A stretch of DNA of 12,881 nt, taken from positions 1-12,881 of the forward strand of contig DKBB01000406.1 in NCBI GenBank assembly GCA_002451015.1. The letters run 5' to 3'. The translations under genes and the position numbers were made by a program. Positions 1-7,104 of this stretch are shown here, one piece after another. Each line of letters begins with the position of its first letter. The first letter of the stretch is position 1. Source of the DNA: Acidobacteria bacterium UBA6911. GTDB lineage: Bacteria > Acidobacteriota > UBA6911. The notes under the pieces are model-generated. The model was not told where the DNA came from. It did not search any database and saw only the letters and a list, made by a program, of their open reading frames with translations.

Positions 1-1
1 C

Positions 2-88
2 ATTGAGCTACTGAGGAGCAATGGTGTGCGCATAAAGCTAACAAATCCCGTCCACCCGTGTCAATGTATTGCAATGATATTGGAATAA
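2..88 (+). CDS. possible 3' end of a gene entering from the left (uncertain)
   Basis: Frame 2 is open from the window edge for 28 codons and ends at TAA (86-88). The peptide ends in LTNPVHPCQCIAMILE, which I do not recognise. Twenty-eight open codons are weak evidence, because a stretch this long occurs often by chance. If real, the gene would be co-oriented with the pan genes and convergent with tdh. No terminator hairpin is evident between it and the tdh stop. Confidence 0.18.
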   Translation: MELLRSNGVRIKLTNPVHPCQCIAMILE

Positions 89-268
89 TTTTATTCGGAA
101 GTGCACGGATTCTACAGGAAAACCAGACTCCATACTTCATAACCTGGATTGAAGAAGTGGAAGGCTTATTGGATTCAACCTGAACGGGAAAACAGAAACG
201 TTAAAGGATCCGTAGGTTTCCCTGACGGGCCCGGAAAAGACCAAAGCGTCTCGTTCTGGAAAGGCTGT

Positions 269-1297
269 CTACTTCCAATAGAGGATTACTTTTCCCGAGA
301 GGCCGTTCTTCATGACTTCAAAACCCTTTTCGAATTCCGTGTAGTGGTACCGGTGCGTAATCACGGGCGTTATATCGAGGCCGCTTTCCAGCATGACGGT
401 CATTTTGTACCATGTTTCATACATTTCACGGCCGTAGATACCCTTGATCGTCAGCATGTTGAAGATTACCGTGTTCCAGTTGATATTAAGAACCGGTTCG
501 GAAGGAATGCCGAGCATGGCGATTTTTCCTCCGTGGCACATGTTGTCGATCATTTCTCCGAAAGCTGCGGAATTTCCTGACATTTCGAGCCCCACGTCGA
601 AGCCTTCCTTCATGCCGAGCTGTCGCTGCACCTCCCCGATACTGCCGCGGGTTGTATTCAGGGCGACGGTAACTCCGATTTTTTTTGCCAGCTCGAGCCG
701 ATAGTCGTTCAGGTCCGTAATAACGACATATCTCGCCCCTGCATGCTTGACCACCGCGGCGGCCATGATCCCGATAGGCCCCGCTCCGGTGATCAGGACA
801 TCTTCGCCGAGCACATCGAATGAAAGCGCCGTATGGACGGCATTGCCGAAAGGATCGAAAATGGATGCCACATCCCGGTCGACTGTGTCCTTGTGATGCC
901 AGACATTGGTTACGGGCACGGCGATATATTCGGCAAAAGCCCCGGGGCGGTTGACTCCTATGCCGCGGGTATTGTTGCACAGGTGGCGACGGCCGGCGAG
1001 GCAGTTACGGCAGCGGCCGCAAACGACATGGCCCTCGGCGCTTACGATGTCTCCAGGGTGGAAGTCTGCAACATTGGACCCGACCTCGATAATTTCCCCG
1101 ACAAATTCGTGACCGACGGTCATGGGAACGCGGATAGTTTTCCGGGCCCATGCATCCCATTGGTAAACATGCAAGTCGGTACCGCAGATCCCCGTCCGAT
1201 CGACCCGGATTAAAACGTCATTGATGCTGATCCGTGGTTCTTCGATCTCCTCCAGCCACAGGCCGGGACCCTCTTTCTTTTTTACCAGTGCTTTCAA
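269..1297 (-). CDS. tdh: L-threonine 3-dehydrogenase, zinc-dependent (342 aa)
   Basis: Oxidises L-threonine with NAD+ to 2-amino-3-ketobutyrate in the cytoplasm, the first step of threonine breakdown to glycine and acetyl-CoA. It is a medium-chain zinc alcohol dehydrogenase that aligns almost end to end with E. coli Tdh (341 aa). Catalytic zinc region: C38 in ICGTD, with H63 and E64 in GHE. Structural zinc: C93, C96, C99 and C107. The NAD-binding GAGPIG loop is at residues 171-176, and the family signatures [15 protein letters not shown] and IKGIYGREM are present. The start codon is TTG (1295-1297). It is chosen because the N-terminus MKAL then matches E. coli exactly, and AAAGGAG (1312-1306, minus strand) lies 8 nt upstream. 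The usual partner kbl (2-amino-3-ketobutyrate CoA ligase) is not upstream, where panB diverges, and no start for it is seen in the 268 nt downstream. Confidence 0.96.
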   Translation of the reverse strand: MKALVKKKEGPGLWLEEIEEPRISINDVLIRVDRTGICGTDLHVYQWDAWARKTIRVPMTVGHEFVGEIIEVGSNVADFHPGDIVSAEGHVVCGRCRNCLAGRRHLCNNTRGIGVNRPGAFAEYIAVPVTNVWHHKDTVDRDVASIFDPFGNAVHTALSFDVLGEDVLITGAGPIGIMAAAVVKHAGARYVVITDLNDYRLELAKKIGVTVALNTTRGSIGEVQRQLGMKEGFDVGLEMSGNSAAFGEMIDNMCHGGKIAMLGIPSEPVLNINWNTVIFNMLTIKGIYGREMYETWYKMTVMLESGLDITPVITHRYHYTEFEKGFEVMKNGLSGKVILYWK

Positions 1298-1305
1298 CCC
1301 GAAAA

Positions 1306-1312
1306 CTCCTTT
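1306..1312 (-). promoter_or_regulatory. ribosome binding site fixing the TTG start of tdh
   Basis: The minus strand reads AAAGGAG, followed after 8 nt by TTG. No ATG or GTG in this frame gives the conserved N-terminus, so this site decides the start. Confidence 0.85.
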
Positions 1313-1321
1313 ATTAGATAA

Positions 1322-1350
1322 AATATCATAACCGAAGAAGTTTATATCAA
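1322..1350 (-). promoter_or_regulatory. candidate sigma-70-type promoter for tdh
   Basis: The minus strand has TTGATA (1350-1345, 5/6 of the -35 consensus), a 17-nt spacer and GATATT (1327-1322, 4/6 of -10). The expected start near 1315 would give a leader of about 18 nt that still includes the AAAGGAG site. Assignment is by eye only. The overlapping TATGAT (1330-1325) could serve as an alternative -10. Confidence 0.4.
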
Positions 1351-1393
1351 GACCGTATATTTTTGATGATTGCGGATTCTGTCAAGATAAGCT

Positions 1394-1421
1394 TTGAAAA
1401 TACCGGCGGCTTTAATACAAT
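1394..1421 (+). promoter_or_regulatory. candidate sigma-70-type promoter for the panBEC operon
   Basis: TTGAAA (1394-1399, 5/6) and TACAAT (1416-1421, 5/6) are separated by 16 nt. This is the best promoter-like match before panB. Initiation would be expected at about 1427-1429, giving a leader of about 100 nt. It lies back to back with the candidate tdh promoter, with 43 nt between the two -35 boxes. A weaker alternative is TTGATG (1363-1368), 17 nt, GATAAG (1386-1391). Confidence 0.5.
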
Positions 1422-1426
1422 ATTAA

Positions 1427-1453
1427 CGTGCCACCCGGATCCTGCTGGGCACG
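1427..1453 (+). repeat. inverted repeat at the predicted 5' end of the panB leader
   Basis: CGTGCC (1427-1432) and GGCACG (1448-1453) are perfect 6-bp arms around a 15-nt spacer. They begin at the start site predicted from the TACAAT box. In RNA this would be a 5'-terminal stem-loop; in DNA it could be an operator over +1. A further GGCAC (1462-1466), within the palindrome GGCACTGCC, offers an alternative partner for the left arm. Six-bp arms are common by chance, so the position is the main argument. Confidence 0.35.
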
Positions 1454-1527
1454 ACCGGTACGGCACTGCCTGTTTAAAACCGCATTTGACAAATAGCAGG
1501 CATCTTACTCGAATGGAGAAGATAGCC

Positions 1528-2451
1528 ATGTCCAACAAATACACCGCTACTCCTTCCGGGAGTAAAATCAGCATTCAGTCCTTACATTCCAAAAAAACGC
1601 GGGGAGAGCCGATTACGTTTCTGACAGCGTATGACTTTCCGACCGCGGTGGCTCTCGACCGTGCCGGAATCGACGGCATTCTGGTTGGAGACTCCCTCGG
1701 AATGGTGGTTCTGGGGTATGAGAACACTCTTCCCGTAACAATGCAGGATATGTTGCATCACTGCCGCGCTGTTTCTCGCGGCGTTTCGCGGGCGCACCTG
1801 GTGGGCGACATGCCTTTTATGTCCTATCAGGCATCTACAGCCGACGCTCTCCGCAATGCGGGGAGTCTTCTGCAGAAGGGAGGAATGGATGCCGTTAAAC
1901 TCGAAGGCGGACGTGAGCGCGTAAACGTGATCAAGGCCATCATAGCCGCCGGGATTCCGGTGATGGGGCATCTCGGCCTGACGCCTCAGAGCGTGCATCA
2001 GCTGAGCGGATGGAAAGTCCAGGGCAGATCACCCGATGCGGCGCGGGAGATTATTGAAGACGCGCTGATTCTTGAGGATGCGGGATGCTATGCCCTGGTT
2101 CTGGAGTCCATCCCCGCCGAGGTCGCCGACCTGATCTCAAAAAGGTTGAGCATCCCGGTCATCGGGATCGGTGCCGGGTCCAAGTGCGACGGCCAGATTC
2201 TTGTGACCCATGATCTTCTGGGGTTGTTTGACCGGTTTACGCCCAGTTTCGTGAAGAGATATGCGGACCTGTTTTCCGAAATGGAACGTGCTTTCAAGGA
2301 ATATATCGAGGATGTAAGAGGGCATCGTTTCCCGGCGACCGAACATGCCAACACTATGGATCCTCAGGCGTTTCGCTCCCTGATTCGGGAAATCAGCCTG
2401 CCGGATGATCCTGCCGATCGGGATGAGGATTCGCCGTCGCGCTACCATTAA
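1528..2451 (+). CDS. panB: 3-methyl-2-oxobutanoate hydroxymethyltransferase (ketopantoate hydroxymethyltransferase, 307 aa)
   Basis: Transfers a hydroxymethyl group from 5,10-methylene-tetrahydrofolate to 2-oxoisovalerate to make ketopantoate, the first committed step of pantothenate synthesis. A Mg2+-dependent TIM-barrel enzyme. Visible signatures: TAYDFPTA; VGDSLGM with metal ligand D55; DMPFMSY with D94; KLEGG with E126; HLGLTPQSV; VQGR; catalytic E193 in VLESIP; IPVIGIGAG; and DGQILVTHD. The start at 1528 is preferred because GGAGAAG lies just upstream and the product then begins at a normal position before the barrel. An in-frame ATG at 1513 has no good ribosome site, and the frame is open back to 1363. 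The protein runs about 30 residues past the family's usual end (near FPATEHAN) in an acidic tail finishing DSPSRYH. First gene of panB-panE-panC, 21 nt before panE. Confidence 0.95.
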   Translation: MSNKYTATPSGSKISIQSLHSKKTRGEPITFLTAYDFPTAVALDRAGIDGILVGDSLGMVVLGYENTLPVTMQDMLHHCRAVSRGVSRAHLVGDMPFMSYQASTADALRNAGSLLQKGGMDAVKLEGGRERVNVIKAIIAAGIPVMGHLGLTPQSVHQLSGWKVQGRSPDAAREIIEDALILEDAGCYALVLESIPAEVADLISKRLSIPVIGIGAGSKCDGQILVTHDLLGLFDRFTPSFVKRYADLFSEMERAFKEYIEDVRGHRFPATEHANTMDPQAFRSLIREISLPDDPADRDEDSPSRYH

Positions 2452-2472
2452 TTTTCACCTTTAGAGGAACCG

Positions 2473-3345
2473 ATGCGGATTGTCCTTTTCGGAACCGGAG
2501 CCATGGCCTGTCTCTTCGGCGCCAGGTTGGCCAGGATTGCTGAAGTAACTCTTGTCGGAAGTTGGACGGAGGGAATTGCTGCAATCAGGGAACGGGGTAT
2601 CCTTATTGAAGATGGCCGCGGTACAGAATCGGTTCCAGTTATGGTGCAGTCTTTCGATGACCCTGAAGTTAGAGCGGACCTGGCTCTTGTTCTTGTAAAG
2701 GCATGGCAGACAAAACTAATCGCCTCAAAACTCACGAAATATCTCCATCCTGACGGGTTGGCCGTTTCACTCCAGAACGGGATCGGCAATGTCGAACTGC
2801 TCGGATCCCGCGCATTCCCCGGATCGACTGCTGAAGGTGCCACGCTTGTGGGCCCGGGCCATGTTAGGACGGGAGGGTCCGGGCCGACCTACATGGTGGC
2901 GCCTGAGTGGACTGTCAATCTGCTGGAGAATGCAGGATTTGAATGCCATTCCTGCAGCCGCGAGGAAGCCGAAAGCATTTTGTGGGGAAAGCTCTGCGTC
3001 AGTTGCGGAATTAACGCGTTGACCGGCCTTCTTAAGGTCTTAAACGGAGAACTTCTCGAAAGGCGGGATGCCGGCGAACTTATGGTCCGGGCAGCTCAGG
3101 AATGCGCTGCCGTTGCCAGGGCAAAGGGAATACGCATTCCGTTTGAAGATGCTGCGGTTCATGTAGAAGCTGTGGTTCGGCGCACTTCGGGCAATAAGTC
3201 TTCGATGTTACAGGATGTTCTGCGCGGAGTCCCCACGGAATGTGATGCTATATACGGCTCTGTTGTACGGGAGGCCGAACTTCTTGGATTGGAGGTGCCC
3301 GTAAACAGAGTTTTCTGGAAGCTGATGCGGGCGACAACAGGATAG
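2473..3345 (+). CDS. panE: 2-dehydropantoate 2-reductase, ApbA/PanE family (290 aa)
   Basis: Reduces ketopantoate to D-pantoate with NADPH, the second step of the pathway. The N-terminal Rossmann fold starts at residue 1 with MRIVLFGTGAMACLFG; the GxGxxA pattern (G7, G9, A12) fits NADP binding. K76 in VKAWQ and QNG (101-103) match cofactor-site motifs. In the C-terminal helical domain, the catalytic lysine is K173 in WGKL, followed by N181 in GINALTGLL. SSMLQD (243-248) and E256 match the substrate-binding Ser and Glu of E. coli PanE. The position of E. coli N180 is Ser177 here. The ApbA family also contains paralogues of uncertain substrate, but the place between panB and panC makes the pantoate role very likely. 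GAGGAA precedes the ATG; panC follows after 20 nt. Confidence 0.92.
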   Translation: MRIVLFGTGAMACLFGARLARIAEVTLVGSWTEGIAAIRERGILIEDGRGTESVPVMVQSFDDPEVRADLALVLVKAWQTKLIASKLTKYLHPDGLAVSLQNGIGNVELLGSRAFPGSTAEGATLVGPGHVRTGGSGPTYMVAPEWTVNLLENAGFECHSCSREEAESILWGKLCVSCGINALTGLLKVLNGELLERRDAGELMVRAAQECAAVARAKGIRIPFEDAAVHVEAVVRRTSGNKSSMLQDVLRGVPTECDAIYGSVVREAELLGLEVPVNRVFWKLMRATTG

Positions 3346-3365
3346 AGCAGGAGCAAGTTCCAATA

Positions 3366-4202
3366 ATGCATGTTACCGACAATCTTTCGGAATTAAGAAA
3401 AATCCGGGCGTCAATGGATGGAATATTCGGGGTGGTGCCCACGATGGGGGCATTGCATGAGGGGCATGCCTCTCTCGTCCGTCGTGCAACAACGGAATGC
3501 AGGCATGTCGGCGTCAGCATCTTTGTTAACCCTTCCCAGTTCAGTCCCGGAGAGGACCTGGCAAAATACCCGCGCACAATTCAGAACGATATTGAACTGC
3601 TTGAAAAACTGGGCGTAGCGGTGGTTTTTACGCCAACGGCGCACGGAATGTATCCTTCCGGATATCAGACCTGGATTGCTGTTGAAGATATCACAGCCAT
3701 GCTTGAAGGCGAATGCAGGCCGGGTCATTTCCGGGGAGTGGCGACTGTCGTAGCGAAGCTCTTTAATGCTTTTCAACCCGACCGGGCTTATTTCGGACAA
3801 AAGGATGCGCAGCAGGCAATGGTGGTCCGGCGCATGATCGAGGATTTGAATTTTCCGGTAAAACAGGTCGTCTGTCCAACGGTTCGCGAAGCGGACGGCC
3901 TGGCCCTTAGCAGCAGGAACGCCTACCTGTCCCCGGAGGAGCGGAAGGCCGCAACCGTTCTTTATCGGGCGCTCTCCTCGGCCAGGAACCGCTATGAAAA
4001 CGGAGAGCGGGATGGAGCGGCGCTGCGTTCCGTCATGCAATCGGTTGTGGATTCCGAGCCGCTGGCGGTGGCCGAATATGTGTCTGCGGCCGATCCTGGA
4101 ACGCTTCGGGAAATGCAGACGATAGATTCCGGCACTGGGGTGTTGCTTTCGATGGCGGTTAAAATCGGGAAAACCCGCCTGATCGACAACATGCTTTTAT
4201 AA
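3366..4202 (+). CDS. panC: pantothenate synthetase (pantoate--beta-alanine ligase, 278 aa)
   Basis: Condenses D-pantoate with beta-alanine through a pantoyl-adenylate, using ATP, to give pantothenate. It belongs to the nucleotidyltransferase superfamily. Signatures: PTMGALHEGH with the HxGH pair H31/H34; FVNPSQF (53-59); RPGHFRGVATVVAKLF; FGQKDAQQ (143-150), a pantoate/ATP-site motif; and LALSSRNAYLSPEER (179-193), the KMSKS-like loop. Length is typical for the family (about 280). Start: ATG at 3366 with AGGAG about 10 nt upstream, beginning close to the usual family N-terminus. It is the last of three closely spaced genes. Beta-alanine must come from elsewhere, because no panD is in the window. 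Confidence 0.96.
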   Translation: MHVTDNLSELRKIRASMDGIFGVVPTMGALHEGHASLVRRATTECRHVGVSIFVNPSQFSPGEDLAKYPRTIQNDIELLEKLGVAVVFTPTAHGMYPSGYQTWIAVEDITAMLEGECRPGHFRGVATVVAKLFNAFQPDRAYFGQKDAQQAMVVRRMIEDLNFPVKQVVCPTVREADGLALSSRNAYLSPEERKAATVLYRALSSARNRYENGERDGAALRSVMQSVVDSEPLAVAEYVSAADPGTLREMQTIDSGTGVLLSMAVKIGKTRLIDNMLL

Positions 4203-4308
4203 TCTGCCGTCTTTATAGTAGGGATTATCACGCCAGCACCCCCCGGGTTTATCCGAACGGGAATCCGGAGACGGGGGACCTAAAATCTCTTTATTTGGGG
4301 AGAATTCC
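4203..4308 (+). other. panC-coaX intergenic spacer
   Basis: This 106-nt gap breaks the otherwise close packing of the pan cluster. It holds a C-run (CACCCCCCGGG, about 4236-4246) and an imperfect pairing between CCCGGGTT and AACGGG, but no stem-plus-T-run terminator. A TAAAAT box lies about 30 nt before coaX without a convincing -35 partner. CoaX may be read through from panBEC or have its own weak promoter. GGGGAG supplies the coaX ribosome site. Confidence 0.3.
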
Positions 4309-5079
4309 ATGTTGCTTGCAGTCGATATTGGAAACACCGGGATTACACTGGGTATATTTGACAGAGATACCCTTGGTTCTTGCTGGCGGCTGGCTTCGGA
4401 CAGCGAAAGGACGGTGGATGAGTATGGGATACTGATATCCCAGTTGCTGGAACGGGATGGCAAGGGTTCGGGCCGTGTAGATAGCATCGCCATCGCTTCG
4501 GTGGTTCCCCCGCTAACCGGGATTTTCGATCGTGCCTGCCGCAATTACCTGGGAGTAAATCCGCTCGTTGTCGATGCCGGGACCAGGACCGGAATCCGTA
4601 TACGGTATGAGGATCCCAAGCAGGTAGGCTCCGACCGGATCGTGCAGACCGCCGCTGTCCTGAAACTGTTCAGAGGGCCTGCCTGTATTGTTGATTTCGG
4701 TACGGCAACGATATTCGATGCTATTTCGGCAGATGGAGAATACCTGGGCGGAGCCATCGCTCCCGGCATAAGGATTTCTTCAGATGCCCTGTTTCAGCGG
4801 GCTGCGAAGCTTCCCCGGGTTGAAATTCTGCGCCCGCCCTCGGTTATCGGAAGGAATACAGCGCATTCCCTGCAGTCGGGCCTGCTTTTCGGTTATGTAG
4901 GGCTGGTGGAAGGAATGGTACAACGGTTCCGAAAAGAGCTGGGACCGGAAATGAAAACGGTCGGGACCGGAGCGTTGATCGAACTCATCGCCACGGAAAC
5001 GGAAAGCATTGACATCATCGAACCCTGGTTGGCGCTTCAAGGTTTGAAAATCATCCACGATCTCAATTGCACCCGATAG
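4309..5079 (+). CDS. coaX: type III pantothenate kinase (256 aa)
   Basis: Phosphorylates pantothenate to 4'-phosphopantothenate, the first step from pantothenate to coenzyme A. The type III enzyme is an ASKHA-fold kinase that characteristically needs a monovalent cation and escapes CoA feedback inhibition. The N-terminal DIGNTGITLGIF (6-17) is the phosphate-1 loop. ASVVPPLT, Y100, and GSDR with the presumed catalytic D109 follow. VDFGTATIFDAI (128-139) contains the cation-site D129. GGAIAPGI (148-154) and the C-terminal TGALIELIATET (usually TGGLxxLIAxET) complete the pattern. Length matches the family. Start: ATG at 4309, preceded by GGGGAG. The location after panBEC lets one region take 2-oxoisovalerate to phosphopantothenate. 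It is not paired with birA, a common neighbour in other bacteria. Confidence 0.95.
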   Translation: MLLAVDIGNTGITLGIFDRDTLGSCWRLASDSERTVDEYGILISQLLERDGKGSGRVDSIAIASVVPPLTGIFDRACRNYLGVNPLVVDAGTRTGIRIRYEDPKQVGSDRIVQTAAVLKLFRGPACIVDFGTATIFDAISADGEYLGGAIAPGIRISSDALFQRAAKLPRVEILRPPSVIGRNTAHSLQSGLLFGYVGLVEGMVQRFRKELGPEMKTVGTGALIELIATETESIDIIEPWLALQGLKIIHDLNCTR

Positions 5080-5267
5080 GTCGACAGGGAGTTGCGATGC
5101 TCATTTTTCCCAAGCATACGCAATATTCCGCATAAACACTCCACGGCGATGGGATGTTATCGGCTGATTTATTGTTGCCTGGTTTCGGTCCGTTTCCTCA
5201 AAAGTCGCACATTCTGCGGATAGAATTCTCCCCGATTGAAATGAACCTGCCGGGAATCGTTTCGGTT

Positions 5268-5285
5268 AACCTGGGGACAGGTTTT
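5268..5285. terminator. candidate hairpin terminator between coaX and the convergent radical SAM gene
   Basis: AACCTG (5268-5273) and CAGGTT (5278-5283) form a perfect 6-bp stem around the tetraloop GGGA. On the plus strand the stem runs into TTTT, so it could act as a short intrinsic terminator for coaX, about 190 nt after its stop. It touches the radical SAM stop codon (5284-5286, minus), and no T-run follows on that strand. The stem is short, so this is tentative. Confidence 0.35.
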
Positions 5286-6285
5286 AACGGGGTTTGAAGG
5301 AGAAAAATTCCGAAACATTTTCCCGCAGAAGCTGGGGAAACGTCTTGTCCAGATACGACCGGATCGAAACGTAGCACTGGTCGCAGCTGTTTTTTTCCGT
5401 GAATTCCCGGACCATGCGTGCCTGCTCGTGGAGGCCGTATTTCTTAAACTGCATCGAACAGGGCTGCAGCGATCCGTCGCTTGTCACCACGAGCCAGCGG
5501 AGGCCCGCCTTGCAGTCGGGGGCTCCACCGCGGGTGAAGTATTTTATCGTTGCGTCCAGCGTTGATTTGTTGTTGGTAATCCAGTGCGACTTGTCCATCC
5601 GACTTTTAATCCTGTCCAGCTGCTCGTTCAGAACGGTTAACTGGTCGGGGGTTGTAAGGAAGTAATCCCTGCATCCGGTGCGTCGGGGGGAATAAGCGCT
5701 GTAGTTGAGGTTCACGCCCCATTCGGCCGCTTTATCGGCAACGGCGTTGATTTCCGCTACATTGGAAGTGGTAATGCAGTTATTCATGACAATGTCGTCA
5801 TGGCCCAGAGCCGCGACTTTGGGAATAATTTCACTGAGATGTTGGTACAATCCCGGCAGGCCCCGGAAATCGTCGTGTCGTTCATCCGGGAAATCAAGGC
5901 TGACGCAGAATTCATCGATACCTGCCTCGCGGAGTTGCACATACTTTTCTTCGGTCATATGGGACCAGTTCGAAACAAGGATAGTGTAGGGAAGCCCGTT
6001 ATCCGACTTGATATTGCGGACGATTTCCAGCAGATCGGGCCGCATCAGGGGTTCGCCGCCTGAAACCTGAACGACACAGGGGCGCAGTTCCTTCATATAC
6101 CTATTATAATCGGATGGCTTCATATTGCGGGATTCGTCGCGGTCGCCGCCATGATCGCAATGTTTGCAGAAGCAGGTACAGGAGTCCGTAACTTCGAAAG
6201 ATACAACTACGGGACGTTTTGCAAACCAGTTCACAGATCCCTGGGCAATTATCCTCAAAGATTCTCCCAAAGGAACTTTACGCAT
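5284..6285 (-). CDS. radical SAM protein with SPASM/twitch-like C-terminal cysteines (333 aa)
   Basis: Probably uses S-adenosylmethionine and a [4Fe-4S] cluster for radical chemistry; the substrate is unknown. The cluster motif CxxxCxxC is C36, C40 and C43, in a stretch that also holds C38. The SAM-contact GGEP is at 76-79 in VQVSGGEPLMRPD, and the barrel continues through FCVSLDFPDERHDDFRG (126-142). The C-terminal part has C258 in DCKAG, C276 in SDGSLQPCSM, and C301/C304 in CDQC. This arrangement resembles the auxiliary-cluster region of MoaA/PqqE/SkfB-type and other SPASM proteins, though with fewer cysteines than a full SPASM domain. The start is clear: AGGAGG (6300-6295) lies 9 nt before the ATG. 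It stands alone, with no obvious precursor-peptide gene in the flanking 190-200 nt on either side. Confidence 0.85.
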   Translation of the reverse strand: MRKVPLGESLRIIAQGSVNWFAKRPVVVSFEVTDSCTCFCKHCDHGGDRDESRNMKPSDYNRYMKELRPCVVQVSGGEPLMRPDLLEIVRNIKSDNGLPYTILVSNWSHMTEEKYVQLREAGIDEFCVSLDFPDERHDDFRGLPGLYQHLSEIIPKVAALGHDDIVMNNCITTSNVAEINAVADKAAEWGVNLNYSAYSPRRTGCRDYFLTTPDQLTVLNEQLDRIKSRMDKSHWITNNKSTLDATIKYFTRGGAPDCKAGLRWLVVTSDGSLQPCSMQFKKYGLHEQARMVREFTEKNSCDQCYVSIRSYLDKTFPQLLRENVSEFFSFKPR

Positions 6286-6350
6286 GTGTTCTTTCCTCCT
6301 AATGTTGTAACCTGTCCTACGAATAATCCGTGATCGTACCAGATGCCTTG

Positions 6351-6364
6351 CCTTGAATGCAAGG
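6351..6364. repeat. small hairpin upstream of the radical SAM gene
   Basis: CCTTG, loop AATG, CAAGG is a perfect 5-bp stem, or 6 bp if a G-T pair is allowed. It lies between the SRPBCC gene and the radical SAM gene, both on the minus strand. It has no T-run on the minus strand, so it could be a weak terminator for the former, a site before the latter, or chance. Confidence 0.2.
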
Positions 6365-6475
6365 TCATTAATTACATTTATTTACACGGTTCTTTAATAA
6401 AATGAACATCCTTTCCGTGTTTCTGCAGCAGTGAATCCGGGATCCAGGCGGGAGTATCGTTAGGAGCGTTGAGAA

Positions 6476-7027
6476 TTATTGAGTGCCCGGTTCTTCGGAT
6501 AGCTCTGAGTGTTTATGTGTGCGAAGTTTTGATCCCGACCGTAATTTGACCGATCGTTCCTTTCGTTCACAGAAATCTTTCAATTCAAGCAGTACCGCAT
6601 TCCATCCCCGATCCAGGAACGCATATGTTTCCTCATCAGGGGCGGTATCGTCGTTGTCCACCATAACGACTTCCGTCATGCCGGATTTGGATTTTATCGT
6701 ATAACTTAGTGTGTGTTTCGGTGATCCGGGTCCCGGATCCCGCTGATCTTCCAGCCATAGCAGTTCCAGCAGGGAGTTCGGCTCGACACGGGTGAATATT
6801 GCCCGCCCTTTCTGCCCGTCTGTTCCTGTTTTCCAGAATGCGATAAGTTCGCCACCCTGACAGGGATTGCAATCCGCTCGATCACAGAACCACCGCGCCA
6901 GTTCTTTGGAACTGGTCAGTGCCTTAAAAACAACTTCCGCCGAAGCTTTGATCCAGACTCTTTTCTCGATCCTTTTATCGGAAAGTCTTTCCGGGTTCGT
7001 GGGGATGTCAAATCGACCGTTTGTCAC
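6476..7027 (-). CDS. SRPBCC / AHSA1-type (START-like fold) protein (183 aa)
   Basis: Predicted cytoplasmic protein of the AHSA1/CalC group of the SRPBCC superfamily, a hydrophobic-cavity fold whose members range from Hsp90 co-chaperone to resistance proteins. No specific function can be assigned. Visible pattern: IKASAEVVFKALTSSKELARWF near the N-terminus, a central beta stretch with GRAIFTRVEPNSLLELLWL, and a closing helix GWNAVLLELKDFCE. A basic, low-complexity tail of about 30 residues follows. Start: I choose GTG (7025-7027) because AAAGGA (7041-7036, minus strand) sits 8 nt upstream. A TTG at 7043-7045 would add six residues but has no ribosome site. The gene faces away from the UPF0182 gene across a 336-nt gap. 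The next gene downstream on the same strand, the radical SAM gene, begins 190 nt away, so co-transcription is possible but not shown. Confidence 0.8.
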   Translation of the reverse strand: MTNGRFDIPTNPERLSDKRIEKRVWIKASAEVVFKALTSSKELARWFCDRADCNPCQGGELIAFWKTGTDGQKGRAIFTRVEPNSLLELLWLEDQRDPGPGSPKHTLSYTIKSKSGMTEVVMVDNDDTAPDEETYAFLDRGWNAVLLELKDFCERKERSVKLRSGSKLRTHKHSELSEEPGTQ

Positions 7028-7035
7028 CGGTATGA

Positions 7036-7041
7036 TCCTTT
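7036..7041 (-). promoter_or_regulatory. ribosome binding site supporting the GTG start of the SRPBCC gene
   Basis: The minus strand reads AAAGGA, then 8 nt, then GTG (7027-7025). It overlaps the beginning of the longer TTG-initiated reading and so argues against that reading. Confidence 0.6.
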
Positions 7042-7104
7042 GCAAAAGTCGCCGGGAAATCCGACGTCATTAATCCTAACAGAATTGATCCGAATTTCTG
7101 ACAG

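Noticed and set aside
185..240. Possible terminator downstream of tdh (GGGAAA...TTTCCC; TTTCC...GGAAA)
   Set aside because: Arms of only 5-6 bp with long loops and no T-run on the minus strand.
149..580. Plus-strand open frame of 143 codons over the 3' half of tdh
   Set aside because: It lies antisense to the strongly conserved dehydrogenase; its product resembles nothing, and the opposite frame is clearly coding.
486..980. Minus-strand open frame of 164 codons in another frame of tdh
   Set aside because: The Arg/Gln/His-rich, low-diversity product is typical of an out-of-frame reading of a real gene.
1363..1527. N-terminal extension of panB from an upstream in-frame ATG at 1363
   Set aside because: The added segment overlaps the promoter-like boxes, has no ribosome site and lies before the normal PanB start; 1528 has GGAGAAG at proper spacing.
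3411..4040. 209-codon minus-strand frame inside panC
   Set aside because: Antisense shadow of panC, which carries all family motifs; no ribosome site or recognisable domain.
5097..5135. 12-codon frame just after coaX with AGGGAG upstream (possible tiny peptide or RiPP precursor near the radical SAM gene)
   Set aside because: Too short, on the opposite strand from the radical SAM gene, with no leader/core character and close ribosome-site spacing; chance is adequate.
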